A program made the translations under genes and the position numbers. Positions 37,414-46,380 of a DNA stretch of 64,000 bases are shown here, piece after piece (positions within the stretch are counted from its first letter, which is position 1; the number at the start of each line of letters is the position of its first letter). Origin of the DNA: Roseovarius sp. A-2 (GTDB lineage Bacteria; Pseudomonadota; Alphaproteobacteria; Rhodobacterales; Rhodobacteraceae); contig NZ_BDIY01000023.1 in NCBI RefSeq assembly GCF_002072155.1, positions 1-64,000 of the forward strand, written 5' to 3'. The notes below the pieces were generated by a model. That model saw nothing but the letters and a program-made list of their open reading frames with translations. It was not told the origin of the DNA and ran no database searches.

Positions 37414-38310
37414 ATGGCAGAAATCACCCTCCTCGACGGCTCCATCGGGCAGGAGCTGGTGCGCCGGTCCGGCGACCGGGCGACGCCGCTCTGGTCCACT
37501 CAGGTGATGATCGACTACCCGCAGATCGTTCGGCAGGTGCATGACGCCTATTTCGCCGCCGGGGCGACGGTGGCCACCACCAACACCTACGCGGTGCTGC
37601 GCGACCGACTGGTACGCGTAGGGTTAGAGGATTCGGTCGACCGCCTCGCCGATGTGGCCGTCAGCGCCGCCAACGCCGCCCGCGACGCGCATGGCGCGGG
37701 GCGCGTGGCCGGGGCCGTAGGGCCATTGGTGCAATCCTACCGGCCGGATCTTTGCCCGCCTGCGGCTGAGGCGGCGATGATCTATAACGAGCCGGTGGCG
37801 GCCATCGCGCCCCGCGTCGATCTGCTGCTCTTCGAGACCATGTGTTCGGTCGATCAGGCGCGCGGCGCGTGTCTGGCGGCGCAGGCGGCGGGCGTGCCGC
37901 TGTGGCTGGCGGTCTCGGTGATGGACGAGGACGGCACGCGGCTGCGCTCGGGCGAGCCGCTCTCGGCGCTCGCGCCGCTTTTAGCCGAAATGCCGCCCGC
38001 CGCGATCCTGCTCAACTGCTCGCCGCCCGAGGCAATCACCCAAGGGTTACCTCATATCGCCACGTTCGGCCTGCCCTTCGGTGCCTATGCCAACGGCTTC
38101 ACCCGGATCAGCGAGGGGTTTCTGGGCAACGCCCCCACCGTCGACGCGCTCGAACAGCGGACCGATCTCTCCCCCGCCGCATATGCCACAACCGTCATGG
38201 GCTGGATCGACGCGGGTGCCACGATCGTCGGTGGCTGCTGCGAGATCGGCCCCGATCATATCACCGAACTGGCGCGGCGCATCCGCGCGGCGGGCCATGA
38301 CTTTGTCTGA
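37414..38310 (+). CDS. Homocysteine S-methyltransferase family protein
   Basis: This protein of about 298 residues is a TIM-barrel methyltransferase of the MetH N-domain/BHMT/MmuM type. The start MAEITLLDGSIGQELVRRSG is typical. The zinc-binding cysteines are in ILLNCSPPEAI (about residue 203) and ATIVGGCCEIGPDHI (about residue 270). Members move a methyl group from betaine, S-methylmethionine or a related donor to homocysteine. Its place between two DMGDH-like genes suggests coupling: betaine-type demethylation would yield dimethylglycine for the dehydrogenases. The donor cannot be read from the sequence. GGGAGG lies about 8 bases before the ATG. Confidence 0.88.
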   Translation: MAEITLLDGSIGQELVRRSGDRATPLWSTQVMIDYPQIVRQVHDAYFAAGATVATTNTYAVLRDRLVRVGLEDSVDRLADVAVSAANAARDAHGAGRVAGAVGPLVQSYRPDLCPPAAEAAMIYNEPVAAIAPRVDLLLFETMCSVDQARGACLAAQAAGVPLWLAVSVMDEDGTRLRSGEPLSALAPLLAEMPPAAILLNCSPPEAITQGLPHIATFGLPFGAYANGFTRISEGFLGNAPTVDALEQRTDLSPAAYATTVMGWIDAGATIVGGCCEIGPDHITELARRIRAAGHDFV

Positions 38311-38314
38311 GGCT

Positions 38315-38335
38315 TTCATCGTTCCGGAAATACTC
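38315..38335. repeat. Intergenic motif, copy 1
   Basis: A 21-base sequence containing CGTTCCGGAAATACTC. It matches 19 of 21 bases with 45456-45476 in another intergenic space. Here it lies directly after the homocysteine methyltransferase gene and directly before a stem-loop. Confidence 0.5.
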
Positions 38336-38366
38336 CTGGGGTGTGGGGGCAGCGCCCCCGCCCCAG
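38336..38366 (+). terminator. GC-rich stem-loop after homocysteine methyltransferase
   Basis: CTGGGG at 38336 pairs with CCCCAG ending at 38366, and inside it GGGGC pairs with GCCCC around AGC. It lies between the methyltransferase stop and the third DMGDH-like gene. There is no T run, so termination would be partial or factor-dependent. Confidence 0.5.
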
Positions 38367-38419
38367 TCGTATCGCGACAGCGATCCGAGCCCCACTTGCA
38401 TCCTGACAGGAGATAACCC

Positions 38420-40867
38420 ATGACCGATCTTCCAACACAGGCCCGCGTGGTCATCATCGGCGGCGGCGTCGTGGGCTGTTCTGTCGCCTACCACCTGACC
38501 AAGCTGGGCTGGACCGACGTGGTTCTGCTGGAGCGCAAGGCGCTCACCTCGGGCACCACGTGGCACGCGGCAGGTCTGATCGGGCAGTTGCGCGCCAGTG
38601 CCAACATGACCCGGCTCGCGCGCTATTCGGCCGATCTCTATACCGGGCTGGAGACCGAGACCGGCATCGCCACGGGGTTCCGGCAGGTCGGCTCGATCTC
38701 GGCGGCGCTGACGGGCGAGCGGCTGGAGGAGCTCAAGCGCAGCGCGGCGATGGCGCGCGCCTTTGGTGTGCCGGTGGAGGAGTTGAGCCCCGCCGAGATC
38801 GCCGACCGCTATCCGCATCTCAACATCGAGGGCGTGACTGGCGGCGTCTGGTTGCCCACCGACGGGCAGGCGGACCCCGCGAATATCGCGCTGGCGCTGG
38901 CCAAGGGCGCGCGGGGCCGGGGCGCGCGGGTGCAGGAGCGTGTGAAGGTGACGGGGATCGCGCGAACGGGCCGCCGCGTGACCGGCGTGGATTGGCAGGG
39001 CGAGGGTGGCAGCGCGGGCCATATCGTCTGCGATCACATCGTCAATTGCGCGGGCATGTGGGGGCATCAGGTGGGGCGCATGGCGGGCACCAGCGTGCCG
39101 CTGCATGCCTGCGAACATTTCTATATCGTGTCGGAGCCGATTGCCGGGCTGTCGCAGCTTCCGGTGCTGCGGGTGCCGGACGAATGCGCCTATTACAAGG
39201 AGGACGCGGGCAAGATTCTGCTGGGCGCGTTTGAGCCCAATGCCAAGCCCTGGGGGATGGACGGCATTTCCGAGAGTTTTGAATTCGATCAGCTGCCCGA
39301 GGATTTCGACCATTTCGAGCCCATTCTGGAAGCGGCGGTGAACCGGATGCCGATGCTGGCGGAGGCGGGGATTCACACGTTCTTTAACGGTCCCGAGAGC
39401 TTTACCCCCGATGATGCCTATCATCTGGGGCTGGCGCCTGAGATGGACAATGTCTGGGTGGCGGCGGGGTTTAACTCCATCGGGATCCAGTCCGCGGGCG
39501 GCGCGGGGCATGCGCTGTCGCTATGGATGGAGGATGGCGAGAAGCCCTTTGATCTGGGCGATGTGGATATCTCCAGGATGCAGCCGTTTCAGGGCAACCG
39601 GCAGTATTTGTTCGAGCGCTCGAAGGAGACGCTCGGCCTGCTTTATGCCGATCACTACCCCTATCGGCAGAAGGCCACGGCGCGCGGTGTGCGGCGCACG
39701 CCGTTTCATGCGCAACTGCTGGAGCGTGGGGCGGTGATGGGCGAAGCGGCGGGCTGGGAGCGGGCGAACTGGTATGCGCGTGAGGACGAAGCGCGGGAGT
39801 ATCGCTATGGCTGGGGGCGGCAGAACTGGTTCGACAATGCCGGGGCCGAAGTGCGCGCCATTCGCGGGGCTGTGGGCATGTATGACATGTCGAGTTTCGG
39901 CAAACTGCGCGTCGAGGGGCCGGAGGCGGAAGCGTTCCTCAACCATGTCTGCGGGGCGGATATGGCGGTGCCGGTGGGCCGGATCGTCTATACGCAGTTT
40001 CTGAACGCGCGCGGCGGCATCGAGGCGGATGTGACGGTGACGCGTCTTTCCGAGAGCGCCTACTTGGTGGTCACGCCCGCCGCCACGCGGCTGGCGGATG
40101 AGACATGGCTGCGGCGGCATCTGGGCGGGCGGATGGTAGTGATCACCGATGTCACCGCTACCGAGGGCGTGCTCGCCGTCATGGGGCCGAACGCGCGCGA
40201 TCTCATGCGCGCGGTCTCACCCGATGACATGTCGAACGAGGCGCATCCCTTTGGCTGGGCACGACAGATCGAGATCGGCATGGGACTGGCGCGCGCGCAT
40301 CGCGTGTCTTACGTGGGCGAGCTGGGCTGGGAGATTTACGTGAGTGCCGACATGTGCGGCCATGTCTTCGAGGTGCTGACCGAGGCGGGGGCGGATCACG
40401 GGCTGACACTGTGCGGGCTGCACGCGATGGACAGTTGCCGTATCGAGAAGGCGTTTCGCCATTTCGGCCATGACATCACCTGCGAGGATCATGTGCTGGA
40501 GGCGGGGCTGGGATTTGCCGTCAAGACCGGCAAGCCCGATTTCATCGGCCGTGACGCGGTACTGGCCAAGCGTGAGGCGGGTCTCACACGTCGTCTGCTG
40601 CAATTCCGCCTGACCGATCCGGAGCCAATGCTCTATCATAACGAGCCGCTGCTGCGGGATGGCGAGATCGTGGGCTACCTGAGTTCGGGGGCGTATGGCC
40701 ATCACCTTGGTGCCGCCATCGGGCTGGGCTATGTCCCCTGCCCCGGTGAGAGCGCGGAGGAGATGCTGGCCTCGACCTACGAGATCGACGTGGCGGGTGC
40801 CCGCGTGCGGGCCGAGGCAAGTCTGCGGCCGATCTATGATCCGAAATCGGAGCGGATGCGCGGCTGA
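38420..40867 (+). CDS. FAD-dependent dehydrogenase / GcvT fusion, DMGDH-like (paralog 3)
   Basis: This 815-residue protein is, by motif, the closest of the three paralogs to dimethylglycine dehydrogenase. RVVIIGGGVVGCSVAYHLTK is the FAD loop, and GTTWHAAGLIGQLRAS (about residue 45) has the likely covalent-FAD His and the DMGDH-type following sequence. The GcvT half contains LGWEIYVSADMCGHVFEVL and DSCRIEKAFRHFGHDI. The last residues YDPKSERMRG parallel the ends of the other two. AGGAGA lies upstream of the ATG. It probably oxidises dimethylglycine or sarcosine and passes the methyl carbon to folate. It is separated from the methyltransferase gene by a stem-loop and may have its own promoter. 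Confidence 0.88.
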   Translation: MTDLPTQARVVIIGGGVVGCSVAYHLTKLGWTDVVLLERKALTSGTTWHAAGLIGQLRASANMTRLARYSADLYTGLETETGIATGFRQVGSISAALTGERLEELKRSAAMARAFGVPVEELSPAEIADRYPHLNIEGVTGGVWLPTDGQADPANIALALAKGARGRGARVQERVKVTGIARTGRRVTGVDWQGEGGSAGHIVCDHIVNCAGMWGHQVGRMAGTSVPLHACEHFYIVSEPIAGLSQLPVLRVPDECAYYKEDAGKILLGAFEPNAKPWGMDGISESFEFDQLPEDFDHFEPILEAAVNRMPMLAEAGIHTFFNGPESFTPDDAYHLGLAPEMDNVWVAAGFNSIGIQSAGGAGHALSLWMEDGEKPFDLGDVDISRMQPFQGNRQYLFERSKETLGLLYADHYPYRQKATARGVRRTPFHAQLLERGAVMGEAAGWERANWYAREDEAREYRYGWGRQNWFDNAGAEVRAIRGAVGMYDMSSFGKLRVEGPEAEAFLNHVCGADMAVPVGRIVYTQFLNARGGIEADVTVTRLSESAYLVVTPAATRLADETWLRRHLGGRMVVITDVTATEGVLAVMGPNARDLMRAVSPDDMSNEAHPFGWARQIEIGMGLARAHRVSYVGELGWEIYVSADMCGHVFEVLTEAGADHGLTLCGLHAMDSCRIEKAFRHFGHDITCEDHVLEAGLGFAVKTGKPDFIGRDAVLAKREAGLTRRLLQFRLTDPEPMLYHNEPLLRDGEIVGYLSSGAYGHHLGAAIGLGYVPCPGESAEEMLASTYEIDVAGARVRAEASLRPIYDPKSERMRG

Positions 40868-41048
40868 GCGTGCGTCGCGCGCAGGCAGACATCGCCGATC
40901 GCCGGGGAGATCCCCCGGTCAAGCCGGAGGGTGACCGGATTTGGCGCGGCTGACGTCGTGCGTGCCTTGCGGTTGGTCGCATTGATCCCGGCACGTCTTG
41001 CGCTTATAGGCGACGACGACACACGCAATTGATCCGAAGGAAACGCCC

Positions 41049-41876
41049 ATGTCGAATGCCGCGCTTGAAACCGCCATCGAAGCCGCCTGGGAGGCGCGCG
41101 ACACCATCACGCCCAAGACCGGCGGCGAAACCCGCGAGGCGATCGAGGCAACGCTGAACGCGCTGGATAGCGGCACGCTGCGCGTGGCCGAGCGGCAGGA
41201 GACCGGTGACTGGCATGTCAACCAATGGGCCAAAAAGGCGGTGCTTCTGGGCTTTCGCATCAAGGACATGGAAATCCATCCCGGCGGGCCGCAGGCGGGC
41301 GGCTGGTGGGACAAGGTCGACAGCAAGTTCAACGGCTGGGGTGAAGCCGAGTGGCGCGCCGCAGGGTTCCGTGCGGTCCCGAATTGCGTGGTGCGCAAAT
41401 CCGCCTATATCGCGCCCGGCGTGGTGCTGATGCCGAGTTTCGTCAACCTTGGTGCCTATGTCGATGAAGGCACCATGGTCGATACATGGGCCACCGTGGG
41501 CAGTTGCGCGCAGATCGGCAAGGGGGTGCACCTGTCGGGCGGCGTCGGCATCGGCGGTGTGCTGGAACCGATGCAGGCGGGCCCGACGATCATCGAGGAT
41601 AACTGTTTCATCGGCGCGCGCTCGGAGGTGGTCGAGGGCTGCATCGTGCGCGAGGGCTCGGTTCTGGGCATGGGCGTCTATATCGGCAAATCGACCAAGA
41701 TCGTCGACCGCGAGACCGGCGAGGTCTTCATCGGCGAGGTGCCGCCCTATTCGGTGGTGGTCTCGGGCTCCATGCCGACCAAGAACAACCTCAACCTCTA
41801 TTGCGCGGTGATCGTCAAGCGCGTCGACGCGCAGACCCGCTCCAAGACCGCGATCAACGAGTTGCTGCGCGACTGA
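41049..41876 (+). CDS. dapD: Tetrahydrodipicolinate N-succinyltransferase
   Basis: This 275-residue left-handed beta-helix enzyme catalyses succinylation of tetrahydrodipicolinate in the lysine and meso-diaminopimelate pathway. Hexapeptide repeats fill the centre ([20 protein letters not shown], then [40 protein letters not shown]), with the conserved C-terminal [20 protein letters not shown]. Length is standard. It stands alone, with ribosome site AAGGAAA about 8 bases before the ATG. The downstream succinyl-diaminopimelate genes are not in the window. Confidence 0.97.
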   Translation: MSNAALETAIEAAWEARDTITPKTGGETREAIEATLNALDSGTLRVAERQETGDWHVNQWAKKAVLLGFRIKDMEIHPGGPQAGGWWDKVDSKFNGWGEAEWRAAGFRAVPNCVVRKSAYIAPGVVLMPSFVNLGAYVDEGTMVDTWATVGSCAQIGKGVHLSGGVGIGGVLEPMQAGPTIIEDNCFIGARSEVVEGCIVREGSVLGMGVYIGKSTKIVDRETGEVFIGEVPPYSVVVSGSMPTKNNLNLYCAVIVKRVDAQTRSKTAINELLRD

Positions 41877-41973
41877 TCCGCAGCCGGGCATGGTGGCACC
41901 GGCAAGGTCCCATTTCTGCGGGGCCGGTGCCGGGGCTGCCATGAGCCCCGCGGTGGCTGGTGCGCCGCGACCC

Positions 41974-43440
41974 TCAGAACGCGCCGAACTTCTCCTCCAG
42001 GTAATCCAGCAACGGCCCCGCAGTGGGCTCTGCCCCGCCGCAGGCGCGCGCGATCACCTCTGCGGGGGCGAACCGCCCGCCATGGCGCTGCACCTGCGCG
42101 CGCAGCCACGATGTCGCCCCGCCCAGATCGCCGAGCGACAGATGCACCTCCAGATCCGGCACCGCCCCGCGCATCGCCTGGAAAAGGCAGCCAGCATAGA
42201 CATTGCCCAGGCTGTAGGTCGGGAAATAGCCGAACAGCCCGACCGACCAATGCACGTCCTGCAACACCCCGTTCGAGGCCCGATCGACGGCATAGCCGAA
42301 ATCGGCCTCGAACCGGTCGTTCCAAGCGGCCTCCAGGTCATCCGTAGACAGATCGCCCGCAATGAGCGCCTTTTCCAGATCGAACCGCAGCATGATATGC
42401 AGGTTGTACTGCACCTCGTCCGCCTCCGTGCGGATATGGCCGCGATGCACCCGATTGACCGCGCGATAGAACGTCTCGGCATCGTTAACCCCGAAATCAC
42501 CGAAGGTGTCGCGCATCCGCTCGAACAACCAGCCGGTATAGGCGCGGCTGCGCCCTAGCTGGTTCTCGTAAATCCGGCTCTGGCTTTCATGCACGCCCAT
42601 CGACACGCCCTGCCCCAGCGGCGTCAGGCGATAATCCGGGTCTATGCCCTGCTCATAGCAGGCGTGGCCGACCTCGTGGATCGTGGAATAGAGACAGTTG
42701 AACGGGTCATGCTCGTTCACCCGCGTGGTAATGCGCACATCGTCGCCGCTGCCCGAACTAAACGGATGCACCGCCATGTCGAGCCGCCCGCGCGCGAAAT
42801 CATAGCCGAAATTCCGCGCCAACTCGCGCGAGAGACGCAGTTGTGCCTGCTCGTCGAAATGCGCGTCCAGCGCGGGCCAGTCGCGCTCCAGCGCGCGGGC
42901 ACGCAGATCGACCAGCCGGGGCCGCATCTCGGCGAATATCGCGTCCAGCCGCGCCGCCGTCATGTCGGGTTCGAAATCGTCAATCAGCGCATCATAAAGG
43001 GTGCGCCCCCGCGCCACGGCGGCGGCCTCCTCCCGCTTCAATCGGATCACCTCGGCCAGCACCGGCGCGAAAGCCGCGTAGTCGTCGCCTGCCCGCGCCT
43101 CGGCCCATTGCCCCTGCGCGCGGCTGGTCAGACGCGCGAGCGCCACCGCCAGATCGCCCGGCACCAGCGTGGCGCGGTCATAGTCGCGCCGGATATGGCG
43201 CAGCTGCGCGCGGGCCACCTCGTCGGTGACATCCGCCTCGGCACGGGCCAGCAGATCGCCGCGCCGCAGATCACAGCGCCGGGCGTGCAGCACCGCCTGT
43301 ATCGCGCCCGTCTCCTCGGACCGCTGCTCGGCGGCGCCGCGCGGCATCATGGTTTCCTGATCCCAGCCCAGCCGCCCCGCGACTTGCGCCAGTGCCTGCG
43401 TGTCGCGCTCCAGCGCGATCAGATCGTCATAGGCCGTCAT
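41974..43440 (-). CDS. Carboxypeptidase M32 (Taq-type metallocarboxypeptidase)
   Basis: This protein of about 488 residues is a zinc metallocarboxypeptidase. TIHEVGHACYEQG contains the HExxH zinc motif at about residue 258, and GVHESQSRIYENQLGRSR, with the third-ligand Glu and the IRTEADEVQYNLHIMLRFDL block, is diagnostic of M32. It would trim C-terminal amino acids from peptides in the cytoplasm. The start at ATG 43440 is fixed by a 4-bp overlap with the stop of ctaA and by the family-typical AYDDLIALERDTQALAQV beginning. The open frame to 43761 overlaps ctaA and is not coding. Confidence 0.95.
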   Translation of the reverse strand: MTAYDDLIALERDTQALAQVAGRLGWDQETMMPRGAAEQRSEETGAIQAVLHARRCDLRRGDLLARAEADVTDEVARAQLRHIRRDYDRATLVPGDLAVALARLTSRAQGQWAEARAGDDYAAFAPVLAEVIRLKREEAAAVARGRTLYDALIDDFEPDMTAARLDAIFAEMRPRLVDLRARALERDWPALDAHFDEQAQLRLSRELARNFGYDFARGRLDMAVHPFSSGSGDDVRITTRVNEHDPFNCLYSTIHEVGHACYEQGIDPDYRLTPLGQGVSMGVHESQSRIYENQLGRSRAYTGWLFERMRDTFGDFGVNDAETFYRAVNRVHRGHIRTEADEVQYNLHIMLRFDLEKALIAGDLSTDDLEAAWNDRFEADFGYAVDRASNGVLQDVHWSVGLFGYFPTYSLGNVYAGCLFQAMRGAVPDLEVHLSLGDLGGATSWLRAQVQRHGGRFAPAEVIARACGGAEPTAGPLLDYLEEKFGAF

Positions 43441-44585
43441 GCCGTCCCCTCCCGGATGGATGTGGTGCGCGGATACTGGCTCAGGAACCGCGCCCGCAGG
43501 ATCAGCACCCAAAGCACCACCGCCGTGAATTGATGCACAATCGCCAGATGCCACGGCGCGATATAGAGCACAGTCATGATCCCGAGGCTCATCTGCAACA
43601 GCAAAACCGCGAACATCGCGGTGAAGGCCCCGCGCGTGATGCCATGCGCAGAGCGCCGACCGCGCAGCCAGACCACCACGGCAAAGCCCAACAGCAGATA
43701 ACCGCTGACCCGGTGGATGAACTGCACGGTGCCGGGATTCTCGAAGAAATTGCGCCACCACGGGGCAAGGTCCATCATGTCAGGCGGCAAGAGCCCCCCG
43801 GCCATCAGCGGCCAGTCGGTATAGCTGCGGCCTGCGTCGATGCCCGCCACCAGCGCGCCCAGCAGAATTTGCAGAAAGGCGAAATGCATGAGGCCGGTTG
43901 AGAGGCTGAAAAGCTTGGCTTCACGTCCGCGCCGGGCCTGCATCAATTCCCGCTCCTCGCGGCCCAAACCCATCACATACCAGGCGATAAGCCCCAGAAT
44001 GACGAAGGCCAGCCCCAGATGCACGGCCAGCCGGTAGGAGGCCACGGCGATCATCTCACCCGAAAGGCCCGAGGACACCATCCACCAGCCGATCGCGCCC
44101 TGCGCCCCGCCCAGCGCGCCCAGGCCAAGAAGACGCCCGGTCCAGCCCTTGGGAATCTGAAAGGTGACCAGAAACCCGAAAAATCCCAGCGCCCAGACCA
44201 GCCCGATGAACCGACCCAATTGCCGGTGGCCCCACTCCCACCAGTAGATCACCTTGAACTCGGCCAAACTCATGCCCTTGTTGAGCAATTGGTATTGCGG
44301 GATGGCGCGATACTTGTCGAATTCGTCCTGCCAGACGGCCTCCGACATCGGCGGCAGCGCCCCGGTCACCGGCTTCCACTCGGTGATCGACAGCCCGCTA
44401 TCGGTGAGCCGCGTGAGCCCGCCCACGGCGATCATCCCCACCACCAGCGCAAAGAGGATCATCAGCCAGACACGGATGCCGCGCCGCGCGCCGCGACGAC
44501 CGGCGTCGATCATGCCGCCCTTGGGGCCCTGTTTCGGCGTCTCGGCGCCACCGACCTCTTCGAAGATACTGCGTTTCCCGCTCAT
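43437..44585 (-). CDS. ctaA: Heme A synthase (COX15/CtaA)
   Basis: This 382-residue membrane protein has about eight transmembrane helices. It oxidises heme O to heme A for the aa3-type cytochrome oxidase. Heme-ligand histidines are seen in the WWEWGHRQLGRFIGLVWALG, MHFAFLQILLGALVAGIDAG, FIHRVSGYLLLGF and LAIVHQFTAVVLW segments. The alphaproteobacterial (type 2) start with a long soluble N terminus is kept. It is co-transcribed with the M32 carboxypeptidase through a 4-bp overlap. Other cytochrome oxidase assembly genes are outside the window. Confidence 0.96.
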   Translation of the reverse strand: MSGKRSIFEEVGGAETPKQGPKGGMIDAGRRGARRGIRVWLMILFALVVGMIAVGGLTRLTDSGLSITEWKPVTGALPPMSEAVWQDEFDKYRAIPQYQLLNKGMSLAEFKVIYWWEWGHRQLGRFIGLVWALGFFGFLVTFQIPKGWTGRLLGLGALGGAQGAIGWWMVSSGLSGEMIAVASYRLAVHLGLAFVILGLIAWYVMGLGREERELMQARRGREAKLFSLSTGLMHFAFLQILLGALVAGIDAGRSYTDWPLMAGGLLPPDMMDLAPWWRNFFENPGTVQFIHRVSGYLLLGFAVVVWLRGRRSAHGITRGAFTAMFAVLLLQMSLGIMTVLYIAPWHLAIVHQFTAVVLWVLILRARFLSQYPRTTSIREGTA

Positions 44586-44640
44586 GTCCCGCCTTTCCGG
44601 TTGCGACCGCCTGACAGCTTAGGTCGAGGCCCCTCCTGCT

Positions 44641-45384
44641 TCAACCGCGCTCCTTCCAGCGGACCATCTGCCGCAACACGCCGTGCAGCATCTGCACATC
44701 GGCGCGGGTCAGCGGCATCCGGCTCCAGAGGTTGCGCAGGTTGGTCTTCATGCTCTCGGCCTTGTGGTCGGGGAAAAAGAACCCCGCCTCGCCCAGCCGG
44801 TCCTCGTAATGCTCCGCCAGCTTCTCGATCTCGATCTGCGCGGCCCAGTCGGATTTGGCCATGTCCATGCGCTCATGCACCACCTCGACTGCGGCGCGCT
44901 GCCATTCATAGGCGGTCAAGAGCACGCATTGCGCAAGGTTGAGGCTTGCAAATTCGGGGTTCACCGGCACGTTGATGATCGCGTTGGCCCGCGCGATATC
45001 GTCATTCTCCAGCCCGGCGCGTTCAGGGCCGAAGAGCACGGCCACCTTTTGCCCCCCGGCGATCTTCTCGGCGGCCAGCGCCATCGCGCGTTCGGGGCTG
45101 AATACCGGCTTGGTCAGGCCCCGCGCCCGCGCTGTGGTGGCAAAGACATAGGCGCAATCGGCCACGCCTTGGGCCGTCGTCTCGACCAGCTGCGCCTCGT
45201 CCAGAAGCCGCCCCGCCCCGCTCGCCATAGCCACGGCCCGAGGGTTGGGCCAGCCATCGCGGGGGGCCACGATGCGCATCCGGTCAAGGCCGAAATTCCA
45301 CATCGCCCGCGCCGCGGCCCCGATATTCTCGCCCATCTGCGGGCGCACGAGCACGAAGGCGGGTTGTGGTCGGTCACTGGGCAT
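44641..45384 (-). CDS. SPOUT RNA methyltransferase, TrmJ-like
   Basis: This 247-residue enzyme belongs to the TrmJ/LasT group of SPOUT methyltransferases. The signature PAFVLVRPQMGENIGAAARAM, with the start of a trefoil knot, is at the N terminus. The knot continues with VAVLFGPERAGLENDDIARA and NLAQCVLLTAYEW, which bind S-adenosylmethionine. TrmJ makes 2'-O-methyl groups at position 32 of tRNA. The C-terminal extension (NLRNLWSRMPLTRADVQMLH, then GVLRQMVRW) is typical. It sits alone between ctaA and a DUF4167 gene. Confidence 0.9.
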   Translation of the reverse strand: MPSDRPQPAFVLVRPQMGENIGAAARAMWNFGLDRMRIVAPRDGWPNPRAVAMASGAGRLLDEAQLVETTAQGVADCAYVFATTARARGLTKPVFSPERAMALAAEKIAGGQKVAVLFGPERAGLENDDIARANAIINVPVNPEFASLNLAQCVLLTAYEWQRAAVEVVHERMDMAKSDWAAQIEIEKLAEHYEDRLGEAGFFFPDHKAESMKTNLRNLWSRMPLTRADVQMLHGVLRQMVRWKERG

Positions 45385-45455
45385 CGGTGTTCTCTTTCCG
45401 GATAGGCGGCGCGCCGGGTTTAGGACAGGGCCGCGGAACTGAAAAGCCCCTGCCC

Positions 45456-45476
45456 TTCACCGTTCCGAAAATACTC
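45456..45476. repeat. Intergenic motif, copy 2
   Basis: A 21-base sequence containing CGTTCCGAAAATACTC. It matches 19 of 21 bases with 38315-38335. It lies between the TrmJ-like gene and the terminator of the DUF4167 gene. Confidence 0.5.
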
Positions 45477-45493
45477 ATGCTCAACCCAGACAA

Positions 45494-45526
45494 AAGGGCG
45501 CGCGCCCCGAATGGACGCACGCCCTT
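45494..45526 (-). terminator. Terminator of the DUF4167 gene
   Basis: AAGGGCGCGCG at 45494-45504 and CGCACGCCCTT at 45516-45526 pair over 10 of 11 positions with an 11-base loop. On the minus strand the stem is followed by TTTTGTCTG. It lies 23 bases after the DUF4167 stop. Confidence 0.75.
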
Positions 45527-45548
45527 AGGCATTCCATCGCGTGGCGGC

Positions 45549-46172
45549 TTATTCCGCCGCTTCCGCCGGGCCGCTGGAGGAGGCATCCTTGGCCTCATCC
45601 CCCTGCGCCTGACCCTCGCCACCCTCGGATTTCGGCGGTTTCTTGGCGCGCGGCTTGCGCGGGCGTTTCTGCGGCGCCGGCTTTTCCTGGCTTTCCGGCG
45701 TCTCGACCAGACCGCTTTCGCTATCGCCGCCGCTGTCGATCACGTCCGGCTGCGCGCTGCGGGCCGGATCAGGCTGCGTATGGCGCGGGCCCTGGCCACC
45801 GCTATCGTTGGCCTCGCGCGCCTGACCGTCGTCACGCCCGCCCTGCGGGCGCTCGCCACGTTCACGGTCGCGATCCGCCTGACGTTCGCGGTTCTGACGC
45901 TCCTGCTCTTCGCGGCGTGCGTCCTGTTCCTTCTGCGCCTCGCCCAGCATGCGCAGGTAATGCTCTGCATGCTGCTGGAAATTCTCAGTGGCGACCCGGT
46001 CGCCCGACAGCTGCGCATCACGTGCAAGCTGATTGTATTTCTCGATGATTTGCTGCGGCGTACCGCGCACCTTGCCCTCGGGGCCGGAGCTATCGAAGAC
46101 CCGGTTGACGATATTCCCGACCGAGCGGTTGCGGTTCGGCTTGTTCCGCGAACGTGACTTGGATGATCTCAT
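45549..46172 (-). CDS. DUF4167 family protein
   Basis: This protein of about 207 residues has a folded N terminus (MRSSKSRSRNKPNRNRSVGN, then GTPQQIIEKYNQLARDAQLS and ENFQQHAEHYLRMLGEAQKE), which is the DUF4167 domain of alphaproteobacteria. The rest is a charged, low-complexity tail rich in Arg, Glu and Gln, then Pro/Lys (KPAPQKRPRKPRAKKPPKS). The basic stretches suggest nucleic-acid or ribosome association, but no function is established to my knowledge. The start at ATG 46172 matches the usual MRSS beginning. A clear terminator follows. The 208 bases up to prmC show no other gene. Confidence 0.82.
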   Translation of the reverse strand: MRSSKSRSRNKPNRNRSVGNIVNRVFDSSGPEGKVRGTPQQIIEKYNQLARDAQLSGDRVATENFQQHAEHYLRMLGEAQKEQDARREEQERQNRERQADRDRERGERPQGGRDDGQAREANDSGGQGPRHTQPDPARSAQPDVIDSGGDSESGLVETPESQEKPAPQKRPRKPRAKKPPKSEGGEGQAQGDEAKDASSSGPAEAAE

Positions 46173-46380
46173 ATTTTTGCAGTCCAGCCTTGTGGTCAAT
46201 GCGTCGCTTGCTCCGACTGGCGCGTCTGTGCACCGAAATCTGTCGAATCGGACATGTATTGGCTTGGCATCAAGCGGGACCGCCCATTACGCGCATCCGC
46301 CGTCTTGATACCTCCCAATAAACACGCCGAACCGCGTCGCACAAGAGGAAAGCGCGATTTTTATTCAGTTTGCGCGGATT

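Noticed and set aside
43441..43761. Upstream extension of the M32 carboxypeptidase
   Set aside because: It lies within ctaA in another frame. ATG 43440 gives the standard N terminus.
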